Positions 39,869-49,198 of a stretch of 64,000 nucleotides of DNA are shown piece after piece. A model generated the notes under the pieces. The model was given only the letters and a program-made list of their open reading frames with translations, made no database searches and had not been told where the DNA came from. Origin of the DNA: Clostridia bacterium (lineage in GTDB: Bacteria; Bacillota; Clostridia; Oscillospirales; CAG-272); NCBI GenBank assembly GCA_017399305.1, contig JAFQDK010000042.1:1-64000 (forward strand), in the 5' to 3' direction. The first letter of the stretch is position 1. The number at the start of each line of letters is the position of its first letter. The position numbers and the translations under genes were made by a program.

Positions 39869-40768
39869 ATGTCACTGTCCGAAAAGATTTCAGAAGTACA
39901 GTTTCCTAAGGCCATTGCAGGATATAATACCAAAGAGGTTGATAGCTTTGTCGCTGACATTTTGCCATATGTCAGGGAAATGGAGCAGACCGTAAACATA
40001 TTGCAGACAAAGCTTGGTGCTTTTGAGGAAAAGCAGGAGGAGCTATCACAGCGCGAGCAGGAGTCATATAATTTGCTTGAGGCGGCTAAAAAGGAAGCCG
40101 AGATTATCGTTGCCACTGCAAGACAGCAGGCGTGCGATATAGTTGACGATGCCAAGATTTCTGCAGAGGCAGAGCTTCGCGTTGCCGCTGTAAAGGCTGA
40201 GGAACAGCTTATCAAGGCTGATAAAGAAGCAAAGGCGCGTGTGAACACGGCAAACAGCAACGCCGAAAAGATAATCACTGTTGCTGATGCTAAAGGTAAG
40301 GCTATGCTTTCCGATGCGAAGAGAGCATATGATGAAGTTATGCGCCGTGCAGAGGCTTTGTCCGGCGAGAGCGCATCTTTTGAAACGCGTTTCCGCACAC
40401 TCGTTGCAGAAACCGCGCTTGCGCTTGCACGTTTGCGCGAGGAATCAAAACTGCCAAAGGCTGAAAAGAAGGCGGAAACTGCTGATGCTAAGCCGGAACC
40501 GGAGCCTGACCCCGAGCCTGAAATTGAACCTGAAACCACACCGATCGACGACGCACCTGAGGCAGAGGTAACTTCCAATTACGCCACAGACTATGAGTTC
40601 GCAGGCGGCAAGCCTTTGAATTCTTCTGCGGAAAGAAGTGAGCGCCCTCAGCGGCGCCTTTATGATACGGTGTCCGTCACTTATGAAAACGATGACGATT
40701 TCGATGATATTAAAAATATCATTCGCGACGGTAAGAACTGCAAAAGCCCAACACATTTTTCGGAGTAA
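39869..40768 (+). CDS. divIVA: DivIVA domain protein
   Basis: 299 residues. The N-terminal domain (ISEVQFPKAIAGYNTKEVDSFV) has the membrane-binding DivIVA/GpsB motif; a long coiled coil follows (~40-200, with Lys/Glu/Ala heptads); then an acidic Pro-Glu region (EPEPDPEPEIEPE) and a C-terminal tail. Marks curved membrane and guides septum placement. The start at 39869 has GGAGAG upstream; alternatives at 39857 lack good spacing. Confidence 0.92.
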   Translation: MSLSEKISEVQFPKAIAGYNTKEVDSFVADILPYVREMEQTVNILQTKLGAFEEKQEELSQREQESYNLLEAAKKEAEIIVATARQQACDIVDDAKISAEAELRVAAVKAEEQLIKADKEAKARVNTANSNAEKIITVADAKGKAMLSDAKRAYDEVMRRAEALSGESASFETRFRTLVAETALALARLREESKLPKAEKKAETADAKPEPEPDPEPEIEPETTPIDDAPEAEVTSNYATDYEFAGGKPLNSSAERSERPQRRLYDTVSVTYENDDDFDDIKNIIRDGKNCKSPTHFSE

Positions 40769-40771
40769 AAA

Positions 40772-41290
40772 ATGACCGTATACTTTTTTATCATTATATT
40801 AATATGTGTTCTTGACCAGCTCTCAAAGAATTGGGCGATGGATTTTATCGCTGCCGCAAACGGCATCGCCTCCGATGCGATATCAGGCGGAGATTCGGTC
40901 AGTATCATAAAAGGTTTTCTTAATTTTACCTATGTTGAAAATGACGGTATGTCGTTTGGATTGCTTGGCGATCACCGCTGGGTGTTTATGTCGCTTTCAA
41001 CCATTGGAATCCTTGCGATGACATGCTATCTTGTCTATTTGAATTTGAAGGGCAATGACAAACTTTTGTCTTTTGCGCTTGCACTGGTTATCGGTGGTGG
41101 CATCGGCAATATGTTTGACCGTGTTGTTCTTGGTTATGTGGTCGATTTCATTGATGTTTGCTGTTTCGATTTTTGGGTGTGGACATTCAATGTTGCTGAC
41201 AGTGCCATTTGTATTGGCGCAGGCTTTATAGTTCTTGCCGTTATTATTGAGGCGGTTAATGAATATAAGCAGAAGAGGGCGGCAAAATGA
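40772..41290 (+). CDS. lspA: Lipoprotein signal peptidase II
   Basis: 172 residues, four membrane helices. Catalytic aspartates are in GNMFDRV and FNVADS, the standard pair. ENDGMSFG corresponds to the ENxGxxFG loop. Removes signal peptides from prolipoproteins such as the 20780-22021 product. Overlaps rluD by 4 nt (ATGA). Confidence 0.95.
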   Translation: MTVYFFIIILICVLDQLSKNWAMDFIAAANGIASDAISGGDSVSIIKGFLNFTYVENDGMSFGLLGDHRWVFMSLSTIGILAMTCYLVYLNLKGNDKLLSFALALVIGGGIGNMFDRVVLGYVVDFIDVCCFDFWVWTFNVADSAICIGAGFIVLAVIIEAVNEYKQKRAAK

Positions 41291-42210
41291 GCGATTCTTT
41301 GTCGGTTACAAAAGAAGAAGTCGGATTGCGCGTTGATGTTTTTATATCTGAGCATTTTGACCTCACACGCACGGCGGCGGCAAGACTTCTTTGCGAAGGT
41401 GCCGCTACCGTTAACGGAAAAGAAGTTGCAAAGAATTATAAGCTTCGCGAAAATGATATAATAGCTGTTGATATTCCACCGATAAAGGATACCGAAACTC
41501 TGCCTGAGGATATTCCGCTGTCTATTGTATATGAGGACGAGGACATCGCGGTTATAGATAAGCCAAAAGGAATGGTGGTGCATCCTGCTGCCGGAAATGA
41601 GGAAGGCACGCTTGTAAATGCATTGCTTTATCATATGGGCGACAGACTTTCGGGGATAGGCGGCGAGCGCCGCCCCGGTATTGTGCATAGAATTGATAAA
41701 GATACAAGCGGACTTCTTGTTATAGCGAAAAATGATTATGCACATAATATTTTGTCCGAGGGCTTGAAGTTCCACAGTATTGACCGCGAGTATATGGCGC
41801 TTGCTGTTGGAAATTTCAAGGATGATGGCGCTACGATAAATAAACCAATAGGGCGCAACCCGCGTGACAGAAAAAAGATGGCAATAGTTGCGGATGGGCG
41901 TGAGGCTATAACGCACTATACAGTCACAGAGCGCTTTGACGGATTTACATTGCTTGCTGTTAAACTTGAAACCGGAAGAACGCATCAGATCAGGGTGCAT
42001 CTTTCATCGGTTGGACATCCTCTGGTGGGAGATACCGTGTACGGTGGCGGAAATACCAAGTTTGAAAAGCAAAATAAGGAAATTCTCGGCGGTCAGGCTC
42101 TTCACGCATACCGCCTTACGTTAACTCACCCGCGAACAGGCAAGCAGATGACGTTTGAAAGCCCATTGCCTGAGTGGTTTAGTGAAATTTTGGAAAAATT
42201 AAGAAAATAA
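41287..42210 (+). CDS. rluD: RluA-family 23S rRNA pseudouridine synthase
   Basis: 307 residues. N-terminal S4 domain (~1-70, GLRVDVFISEHFDLTRTAAARLL) and catalytic domain with HRIDKDTSGLLV (Asp nucleophile, ~residue 138). GRTHQIRVHLSSVGHPLVGD is conserved. Probably makes the rRNA pseudouridines of helix 69; exact target is inferred from the lspA-rluD pairing. Confidence 0.92.
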   Translation: MSDSLSVTKEEVGLRVDVFISEHFDLTRTAAARLLCEGAATVNGKEVAKNYKLRENDIIAVDIPPIKDTETLPEDIPLSIVYEDEDIAVIDKPKGMVVHPAAGNEEGTLVNALLYHMGDRLSGIGGERRPGIVHRIDKDTSGLLVIAKNDYAHNILSEGLKFHSIDREYMALAVGNFKDDGATINKPIGRNPRDRKKMAIVADGREAITHYTVTERFDGFTLLAVKLETGRTHQIRVHLSSVGHPLVGDTVYGGGNTKFEKQNKEILGGQALHAYRLTLTHPRTGKQMTFESPLPEWFSEILEKLRK

Positions 42211-42226
42211 ACACAAGGAGGTGCCT

Positions 42227-43564
42227 ATGGACAGAAAGAAACGGCTTTCGCCAGTTCAGATAATAACGCTCAGTTTTGCGGCGGTAACGCTTTGCGGTGC
42301 GTTTTTGCTTATGCTTCCGATTTCCTCACGAAGTGGCGTGCCTGCAACGTTTATAGATGCACTGTTCACCTCTACGAGTGCCTCCTGCGTTACAGGACTT
42401 GTTATTGGCGACACCTACACTTTGTGGTCGCCCTTTGGACAGGCGGTGATAATATCGCTTATACAGATAGGCGGTATCGGAATTATAACGCTTGTTATGT
42501 ACTTCCTCTCAATGCTTCATGCAAAGATAGGCATGCGTAATGTGTTTGTTTTGCAGGAGATAATGGGGGCAAACTCAACTGCGGGACTTGTCAAAATGAC
42601 ACGTTTTATTGCGGCGGGCATACTTTTGCAGGAGCTTTGCGGCGCACTGCTTCTTATGCCGGTGTTTATTCCTGATTTCGGAGTTCTGCGTGGAATACTT
42701 TATTCGCTTTTCCATTCGGTGAGCGCATTTTGCAATGCGGGCTTTGACCTTATGACTTATAATGGTGGCTCTTCGCTGTCCGCATATAGCGGAAATCTGT
42801 ATGTAAATTTAGTTATATGTGCGCTTATCGTCTTTGGCGGTCTTGGCTTTTTCGTGTGGCTCGATCTTATAAAATGCCGCTTCCGTTTTTCAAAATTTGC
42901 GCTTCACACAAAGATAGTGGTAGTCACTACGCTTGCGCTTGTGTTTGGCGGCGCACTCCTTTTCTTCATTTTATTTTATAACAGCGAAGCTGCCGAGGGC
43001 ATGTCGGTGTATGAAAAGGCGGTTGTATCCTTCTTTCAGTCGGTAACCGCACGTACGGCGGGCTTTTATACGGTAGACCTTACTAAAATAGGCGGCGCAG
43101 CGCAAATGCTGATGATAGTGCTTATGCTTATCGGCGGCTCGTCCGCATCTACTGCAGGCGGTATCAAAACAACCACTTTAGCAGTGATAATTCTCTTTGT
43201 CCGCTCAATATTCCGTGGCAAAGATGACGTTGAGTGCTTTGGCAGACGCATTGATAAGAGCGTTATACGAACGGCTATTGCTATATTTGTGCTTTATCTC
43301 GGGCTTGCGCTTGGTGCCGGCATTGCGATAAGCGCAATAGAAAATGCAGATATCGTGGCGTGCATGTTTGAGACATTTTCGGCGATGGCAACGGTAGGGC
43401 TCAGTCTTTCACTGACACCTACACTTGCTCCTATTTCTAAATCTATCATTATTGTATTAATGTTTTTGGGACGTGTTGGCGGTATTACGGTGCTGCTTTC
43501 TCTTATGGGAAAGAAGAGCGATAGCGCATACAGATACCCCACAGAGAATATTACTGTAGGTTAG
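42227..43564 (+). CDS. ktrB: Ktr-type potassium channel subunit
   Basis: 445 residues, SKT superfamily with four M1-P-M2 repeats. The selectivity-filter loops are visible as SASCVTGL, SAFCNAGFD, TARTAGF and TVGLS. Conducts K+ (with Na+ coupling) under control of KtrA. I place the start at the ATG 42227 with AAGGAGG six nt upstream. The regulatory subunit gene follows 10 nt later. Confidence 0.92.
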   Translation: MDRKKRLSPVQIITLSFAAVTLCGAFLLMLPISSRSGVPATFIDALFTSTSASCVTGLVIGDTYTLWSPFGQAVIISLIQIGGIGIITLVMYFLSMLHAKIGMRNVFVLQEIMGANSTAGLVKMTRFIAAGILLQELCGALLLMPVFIPDFGVLRGILYSLFHSVSAFCNAGFDLMTYNGGSSLSAYSGNLYVNLVICALIVFGGLGFFVWLDLIKCRFRFSKFALHTKIVVVTTLALVFGGALLFFILFYNSEAAEGMSVYEKAVVSFFQSVTARTAGFYTVDLTKIGGAAQMLMIVLMLIGGSSASTAGGIKTTTLAVIILFVRSIFRGKDDVECFGRRIDKSVIRTAIAIFVLYLGLALGAGIAISAIENADIVACMFETFSAMATVGLSLSLTPTLAPISKSIIIVLMFLGRVGGITVLLSLMGKKSDSAYRYPTENITVG

Positions 43565-43574
43565 GAGAAAGACT

Positions 43575-44228
43575 ATGAAAAATATACTTATACTTGGGCT
43601 TGGACGGTTTGGAACGGCAATGGTAAAACCGCTTTCTGAGCTTGGCAATCACGTTGTTGTGTGCGATACCGATGAAGAGAACATCAGTCGTGTGCTTGAA
43701 TATACTGCAGGCGCAAAAATAGGTGATTGCACCAGCGAAAAGTTTATAAAATCGCTTGGCGTTGAGGATTTCGATATAGTTTTTGTAACAATAGGCGAGA
43801 GCATTCAAAGCTCACTTGTGGCTGTGACTTTGCTGAAGGACTGCGGCGCAAAGTGCATCTATGCGAAGGCGGGCAGTGAAATGCATGAGAAACTGTTGCT
43901 TCGCCTTGGCGCTGATAAGGTCATTTTCCCCGAGCGCGATGCAGGTCTTCGCGTTGCAAGTATATGCGGTAGAGAATCTGTGTTTGATTGCATTGAGCTT
44001 ATGGAGAATCATGCGATATATGAAATTGCCGTTCCTGATCAATGGGTTGGCAAAAGCGTGCGCGAGCTGAATGTTCGTGTCCATTATGGCGCTAATATTC
44101 TTGGCATCAAGAAAGACAGCGCATCAAAACTTGATCCCAATGTCAGCCCGGAATATAAGTTCAAAGAGGGCGACAGCGTTATGCTTATGGGCGAAAAAAA
44201 CCGTTTAAAAAAACTTATAAATAGGTAA
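43575..44228 (+). CDS. ktrA: Ktr/Trk regulatory RCK protein
   Basis: 217 residues. RCK-N Rossmann domain (~1-130; ILGLGRFGTAMVKPLSELGN, VCDTDEENISRV, GDCTSE) and RCK-C/TrkA-C domain (~135-217). Binds ATP/ADP and gates KtrB. RBS AGGAGAAAG. No clear terminator follows. Confidence 0.93.
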   Translation: MKNILILGLGRFGTAMVKPLSELGNHVVVCDTDEENISRVLEYTAGAKIGDCTSEKFIKSLGVEDFDIVFVTIGESIQSSLVAVTLLKDCGAKCIYAKAGSEMHEKLLLRLGADKVIFPERDAGLRVASICGRESVFDCIELMENHAIYEIAVPDQWVGKSVRELNVRVHYGANILGIKKDSASKLDPNVSPEYKFKEGDSVMLMGEKNRLKKLINR

Positions 44229-44298
44229 AAGTATGCAAAATGCACAAAAAAACCCGTGCTTTAATGTGAATTTTCGTCATATTCTATTACGGTTTTGG

Positions 44299-44327
44299 TT
44301 GACATCTTTTGCAAATTAGAGTAAAAT
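44299..44327 (+). promoter_or_regulatory. liv operon promoter
   Basis: TTGACA (44299-44304) and TAAAAT (44322-44327), 17-bp spacer. The ~55-nt leader has a small hairpin CTATC/GATAG near 44336-44351. Confidence 0.82.
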
Positions 44328-44388
44328 AATTGTATCTATCAAAATCGATAGGTCAATATTTTTGATTTCATTTTTGGAGGAAACAACA

Positions 44389-45507
44389 ATGAAAAAGCTT
44401 TTAGCTCTTGCACTTGTTGCGGTTATGGCCCTCGCTATGTTCGCTTGCGGCAGCACTGACAACTATGCTGCAAAAAACACCGAGTACTTTATCGGTGGTA
44501 CAGGCCCTCTTACCGGCGATGCTTCCAGCTACGGTATTTCTGTACAGAACGGTGCTAAGCTCGCAATTGAGAAAATCAATGCAAACGGCGGTCTTAACGG
44601 TAAGAACTTCAAGTTCGACATTAAGGACGACCAGGCAGCTGCTGACAAGGCATCTTCTGCTTATGACCAGCTCTTTGAGGCAGGTATGCAGATTTCCTTC
44701 GGTTCCGTTACTTCCGGTTCTTGCGAAGCTTTCGCAGCTAAGGCAGTAAACGACAACCTCTTCTTCATGACACCTTCTGCTTCTGCAGACATCTGCATTG
44801 CAAATGACAACGCTTTCCGTGTTTGCTTTGGTGACCCTGACCAGGGTATCCTCGCAGCTGAGGAGCTCACCGCTAACTTCACCAAGATCGGTGCTATCTA
44901 CGACGAGAGTGATACATATTCCAGCGGTATTTACGAAGCATTTGACGCAAAGATGAAGGAACTCGGCGTTGAGTACACCACCAAGACCTTCAATGCAGAG
45001 AACAAGCTCGACTTCTCTACTCAGGTAGAGGCTCTTAAGGATTGCGATGTTATCTTCCTTCCTATTTACTACACTGAGGCTGGTCTTATCGCTAAGGCTG
45101 CTGTAGCTAAGGGCTGCGATGCAGTTCTCTTCGGTTGCGACGGTCTTGACGGCGTTGCAGGTCAGATTGACGAAACCGTTACCAACGTAATCAAGTACAT
45201 CACTCCCTTCGACGTAAACAGCACTGATGCAAACGTTGCTGAGTTCGTTGCTGCTTACGAGACTGCATACGGCGTAAAGCCCGACCAGTTCGCAGCAGAC
45301 GGCTACGATGTAGTTATGGCTATTTACGAGGCAATGAAGGCTGCAGGCGTTGACGATGTAACTATCGACCCTGACACCCTTTGCGAAAAGGTTAAGGCTG
45401 CTATCACCGCTGATGACTTTACATTCACCGGCGTTACCGGTACTATGACTTGGGATCTCTCCGGTGCAGCTACCAAGGTTCCTGTAATTATCGAACTTAA
45501 CAAGTAA
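44389..45507 (+). CDS. livK: Branched-chain amino acid ABC transporter, substrate-binding lipoprotein
   Basis: 372 residues, LivK-type periplasmic-binding fold. Signal peptide with lipobox ALAMFAC; Cys near residue 21. The first conserved strand-loop GPLTGDASSYGISVQNGAKLAIEKIN and AADGYDVVMAIYEAMKAAG are typical. The RBS TTGGAGG and a strong promoter precede it. Codon use is biased to frequent codons, indicating high expression. Separated from livH by a partial terminator. Confidence 0.93.
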   Translation: MKKLLALALVAVMALAMFACGSTDNYAAKNTEYFIGGTGPLTGDASSYGISVQNGAKLAIEKINANGGLNGKNFKFDIKDDQAAADKASSAYDQLFEAGMQISFGSVTSGSCEAFAAKAVNDNLFFMTPSASADICIANDNAFRVCFGDPDQGILAAEELTANFTKIGAIYDESDTYSSGIYEAFDAKMKELGVEYTTKTFNAENKLDFSTQVEALKDCDVIFLPIYYTEAGLIAKAAVAKGCDAVLFGCDGLDGVAGQIDETVTNVIKYITPFDVNSTDANVAEFVAAYETAYGVKPDQFAADGYDVVMAIYEAMKAAGVDDVTIDPDTLCEKVKAAITADDFTFTGVTGTMTWDLSGAATKVPVIIELNK

Positions 45508-45530
45508 TTTTACATTACTTTATGTACAGC

Positions 45531-45600
45531 TTTGGTTGGGCATGGACACCGTGTCCAACCAAATTTTGTATTAAGCCGATAATCGGTTTGATACAAAAAT
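45531..45600 (+). terminator. Partial terminator between livK and livH
   Basis: TTTGGTTGG (45531-45539) pairs with CCAACCAAA (45555-45563), then TTTTG. An inner GGACAC/GTGTCC stem competes for the same bases. A second 12-bp hairpin (45569-45580 with 45584-45595) follows. This would make livK more abundant than the rest of the operon. Confidence 0.65.
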
Positions 45601-45616
45601 AAAAAGGTTAGGAGCA

Positions 45617-46492
45617 ATGATTATGATAACATTGATAGACGGACTTAGCTTAGGTAGTATATATGCTCTTATTGCTTTGGGCTATACAATGGTATACGGT
45701 ATCGCAAAAATGCTTAACTTTGCACACGGCGATGTAATAATGGTAGGTGCATATGCAATAGTTATCACTCTATCTTATTCTGTATCTCCGATAGTTGCAA
45801 TTGTTGCTTCTATAGTACTGTGTACACTTCTCGGTATAGTCATTGAAAAGGTAGCATATAAGCCGCTCAGAGGTGCATCGCCCCTCGCGGTACTTATCAC
45901 GGCCATTGGCGTGAGCTACTTTTTGCAAGGCGTTGCACAGCTTGTTTTCGGTTCGCAGCCGAAGCCTGTTGCTTCTGTGTGGAGACAACTTCCCGCAATA
46001 CCGTCACTCAATGACCTCGGCATTACAACCGGCGCTGCAGTAACACTTGTATGCGGCGTTATCATAATGGTTGCTCTTACTCTTTTTATCAAGTGCACAA
46101 AGACTGGTAGAGCAATGCTTGCAGTGTCCGAGGACAGAGGTGCGGCGGTACTTATGGGTATCAACGTAAACAAGATTATAACTGTAACATTTGCAGTTGG
46201 TTCTGCGCTTGCGGCATTTGCCGGAATGTTCTATCTGTTCCAGATTCCCAATGCCGAGCCTACACTCGGAGCAATGCCCGGTATCACCGCATTTACAGCG
46301 GCGGTTATCGGCGGTATCGGTTCTATTCCCGGTGCGATGGTTGGCGGTATACTGCTTGGCGTGGTTGAAAAGCTTTGCCTTGCATCTCCCCTTTCTTCAT
46401 ACACCGTGGCAATTAAATTCAGCTTGCTTATCGTAATTCTTCTCGTTAAGCCTACAGGACTTCTCGGAAAGATTACCAGAGAGAAAGTTTAA
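45617..46492 (+). CDS. livH: Branched-chain amino acid ABC transporter permease LivH
   Basis: 291 residues with about eight membrane segments. The N terminus IDGLSLGSIYALIALGYTMVYGIAKMLNFAHGD is diagnostic of LivH. The EAA-like loop GRAMLAVSEDRGAAVLMGIN contacts the ATPases. The ATG at 45617 has AGGAG closely upstream; ATG 45623 is an alternative. Confidence 0.94.
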   Translation: MIMITLIDGLSLGSIYALIALGYTMVYGIAKMLNFAHGDVIMVGAYAIVITLSYSVSPIVAIVASIVLCTLLGIVIEKVAYKPLRGASPLAVLITAIGVSYFLQGVAQLVFGSQPKPVASVWRQLPAIPSLNDLGITTGAAVTLVCGVIIMVALTLFIKCTKTGRAMLAVSEDRGAAVLMGINVNKIITVTFAVGSALAAFAGMFYLFQIPNAEPTLGAMPGITAFTAAVIGGIGSIPGAMVGGILLGVVEKLCLASPLSSYTVAIKFSLLIVILLVKPTGLLGKITREKV

Positions 46493-46513
46493 AAAAAGGA
46501 ATGGTAATTGAAA

Positions 46514-47668
46514 ATGAAAAACTTTAAAATTAAACATTTCATAAACTATGCTCTCGTCGGCGCCCTTTTGATTTTCGGTGTAATTATGCATTTTACAGGA
46601 AGTCTTCGTCCCTCTACTGCACAGCTCTTTGCACAGATTGGTTACGGCATAATTCTTGCTGTTTCGTTGAATCTCGTAGTAGGCTTTCTCGGCGAACTTA
46701 GCCTTGGTCATGCAGGCTTTATGTGCGTGGGCGCATATATCGGCGGTCTTTTCGCAGTTATGCTTAAGCAGAGCGGACTTGATATGAAGCTCCCCGTGCT
46801 TATCATTGCAATGATTGTCGGCGGTCTTTTTGCAGCACTGTTCGGCTTTATCATCGGTCTTCCCTCGCTCAGACTTAAGGGCGACTATCTTGCGATTGTA
46901 ACCCTTGCATTTGGCGAAATCGTAAGAAACATTTTCATGAACCAGAAGGTGTTCGGCGGCGCAAAGGGTCTTACCACCGGCAGCCTTATCTATGACACAA
47001 GACAATCCCCCACACTGTTTATCGTAGTATTCATTGTGGCGATTATAATGCTTGCTCTTGTACAAAACCTTGTAAGAAGTAAGCACGGTAGAGCGATTAC
47101 CGCTATCCGTGATAACGAGATTGCGGCAAAGGCAATGGGTATCAACGTAACTTTCTATAAGTTGTTTGTATTTATCGTTGCTGCGTTTTTTGCAGGCTGT
47201 GCGGGTGTAATTTATGCTCATACAACAACCCCTGTTCTTTACTCCTTCTTCTCATATAACTATTCTATCGAAATTCTCGTTATGGTAGTTCTTGGCGGCA
47301 TGGGCAGCATCACAGGCTCTATTATTTCTGCGGTGTTCATTACTGCTATTAACTTTATGCTTCAGAGCCAGCTTTCAGGCGACCTTGCTTCACTTAAGAA
47401 CGTTGTTTACGCTGTAATTCTTGTTATAGTCGTAATCTTCAGCAACGCTCCCGCACTCAAGAGCTTTAGAGAGCGTTACAGCATCAGTGCTTTCTTTGAG
47501 CGCTTCCGCAAACATGATGCTTCAAAGCGCAGAGATGATGAAGCAAAGTGGGCGAGAGTTCCTTCAAAGATCAAGATGGATGCGCTTCTTTCCACAGATA
47601 TGGCGCCCGATTCTGATGCAAGCATTCATGGTGACATCAGTGCAAACGACAAAGGAGGAAGTAAATAA
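46514..47668 (+). CDS. livM: Branched-chain amino acid ABC transporter permease LivM
   Basis: 384 residues. LivM core with the GYGIILAVSLNLVVGFLGELSLGHAGF signature, the RLKGDYLAIVTLAFGEIVR loop and GRAITAIRDNEIAAKAMGIN. The C-terminal 60 residues beyond the last helix are charged and unusual for the family. The start is the ATG at 46514, or a TTG two codons upstream that lies nearer AAGGA. Overlaps livG by one base. Confidence 0.93.
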   Translation: MKNFKIKHFINYALVGALLIFGVIMHFTGSLRPSTAQLFAQIGYGIILAVSLNLVVGFLGELSLGHAGFMCVGAYIGGLFAVMLKQSGLDMKLPVLIIAMIVGGLFAALFGFIIGLPSLRLKGDYLAIVTLAFGEIVRNIFMNQKVFGGAKGLTTGSLIYDTRQSPTLFIVVFIVAIIMLALVQNLVRSKHGRAITAIRDNEIAAKAMGINVTFYKLFVFIVAAFFAGCAGVIYAHTTTPVLYSFFSYNYSIEILVMVVLGGMGSITGSIISAVFITAINFMLQSQLSGDLASLKNVVYAVILVIVVIFSNAPALKSFRERYSISAFFERFRKHDASKRRDDEAKWARVPSKIKMDALLSTDMAPDSDASIHGDISANDKGGSK

Positions 47669-48444
47669 TGAGCGAAGTAATGCTTAGAACCGAAAACCTC
47701 GGTATCTCCTTTGGCGGTCTTAAGGCTGCGCAGGACGTTAACCTTACTATCAACAAGGGTGACCTTTACGGTCTTATCGGTCCTAACGGTGCAGGTAAAA
47801 CCACCGTGTTCAATCTTCTCACAGGCGTGTATCAGCCTACTACCGGTAAGTTTTTCCTCGACGGTGAGGAGCTTACAGGCAAAAAGCAGGAGATTATCAA
47901 TCGTAAGGGTATCGCGCGTACATTCCAGAATATCAGACTTTTCAACAACATGACTGTTATCAGCAACGTTATGGTTGCGCTTAACAATCTTCCCGAATAC
48001 AAGTGCTCACCTTTTGCAAGCATGTTCCGTCTTCCCAAGCATTTTGAAACAGAGAAGAAGATGAGAGATCGTGCAAAGGAGCTTCTTGACATTTTCGGAC
48101 TTAAAGAGGAGAGAAACACTCTTGCGTGCAATCTTCCTTACGGTAAGCAGAGAAAGCTTGAAATTGCGCGTGCAATGGCTACCAATCCCAAGCTTTTACT
48201 TCTTGACGAGCCTGCAGCAGGTATGAACCCTAACGAAACTGCTGAGCTTATGAATACAATTCGCTTTGTCCGTGACAACTTTGATATGACAATTCTGCTT
48301 ATCGAGCATGATATGAAGCTTGTTGGCGGTATTTGCGAGAAGGTTACTGTACTTAACTTCGGTCAGGAGCTTGCAAAGGGCAACACAGCAGAGGTGCTCA
48401 ATGACCCCCGTGTCATCACCGCTTATATCGGGGAGGACGAGTAA
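47668..48444 (+). CDS. livG: Branched-chain amino acid ABC transporter ATPase LivG
   Basis: 258 residues. Walker A GPNGAGKTT, signature region NLPYGKQRKLEIARAM (LSGGQ replaced by LPYGKQ, as usual in LivG), Walker B LLLLDEPAAGMNP and the switch His in LIEHDM. RBS AAAGGAGG inside the livM 3' end. Confidence 0.95.
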   Translation: MSEVMLRTENLGISFGGLKAAQDVNLTINKGDLYGLIGPNGAGKTTVFNLLTGVYQPTTGKFFLDGEELTGKKQEIINRKGIARTFQNIRLFNNMTVISNVMVALNNLPEYKCSPFASMFRLPKHFETEKKMRDRAKELLDIFGLKEERNTLACNLPYGKQRKLEIARAMATNPKLLLLDEPAAGMNPNETAELMNTIRFVRDNFDMTILLIEHDMKLVGGICEKVTVLNFGQELAKGNTAEVLNDPRVITAYIGEDE

Positions 48445-48445
48445 T

Positions 48446-49150
48446 ATGTTAAAAGTAGAAAATATTCAGGTATATTATGGCATGATCAATGCCATCAAGG
48501 GAGTTTCATTTGAGGTAAACGAGGGTGAGGTCATTGCGCTTATCGGTGCTAACGGTGCCGGCAAGACCACAATTCTTCACACCATTACAGGCCTTATCGC
48601 TCCTAAGAGCGGTAGCGTTATGTTTGAGGGACGCGACCTTACAAAGACCCCTGCGCACAAGATAGTTTATCTTGGCATGGCACATGTTCCCGAGGGACGT
48701 AGAGTTTTCCAGCAGCTTACTGTTCTCGATAACTTAAAGCTTGGTGCATTTTCTATGTCTGACAAGAAAAAGGTTGAGGAAAATCTTGCGTATGTTTACA
48801 AGCATTTCCCCCGCCTTGAGGAAAGAAAGAACCAGATTGCAGGTACTCTTTCCGGCGGTGAGCAGCAGATGCTTGCAATGGGTAGAGCACTTATGTCCAA
48901 CCCTAAGATTATACTTATGGATGAACCCTCAATGGGACTTTCTCCCCTGCTTGTAAATGAGATTTTCAAGATTATCGGCGAGGTTTCCAAAGAAGGAACA
49001 ACTGTTCTTCTCGTTGAGCAGAACGCAAAGAAGGCGCTTTCTATTGCAGACCGCGCGTATGTGCTTGAAACAGGCAACATTGTTATGGAGGGCAAGGCAA
49101 GCGACCTTCTCAGCGACCCCCGTATCAAGGCTGCATATCTCGGCGAGTAA
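48446..49150 (+). CDS. livF: Branched-chain amino acid ABC transporter ATPase LivF
   Basis: 234 residues. Walker A GANGAGKTT, signature LSGGEQQ, Walker B IILMDEPSMGL. The MLKVENIQVYYGMINAI start is typical. I place the start at the ATG 48446, one base after the livG stop; a longer in-frame reading runs back into livG. Forms the ATPase pair with LivG. Followed by a terminator. Confidence 0.95.
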   Translation: MLKVENIQVYYGMINAIKGVSFEVNEGEVIALIGANGAGKTTILHTITGLIAPKSGSVMFEGRDLTKTPAHKIVYLGMAHVPEGRRVFQQLTVLDNLKLGAFSMSDKKKVEENLAYVYKHFPRLEERKNQIAGTLSGGEQQMLAMGRALMSNPKIILMDEPSMGLSPLLVNEIFKIIGEVSKEGTTVLLVEQNAKKALSIADRAYVLETGNIVMEGKASDLLSDPRIKAAYLGE

Positions 49151-49157
49151 AATTAAT

Positions 49158-49186
49158 AAAAGGGCGCTTATGCGCCCTTTTGTTTT
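49158..49186 (+). terminator. liv operon terminator
   Basis: AAAAGGGCGC (49158-49167) pairs with GCGCCCTTTT (49172-49181) around TTAT, then GTTTT. It lies just before azlC. Confidence 0.88.
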
Positions 49187-49198
49187 CAGGATGTTTAT

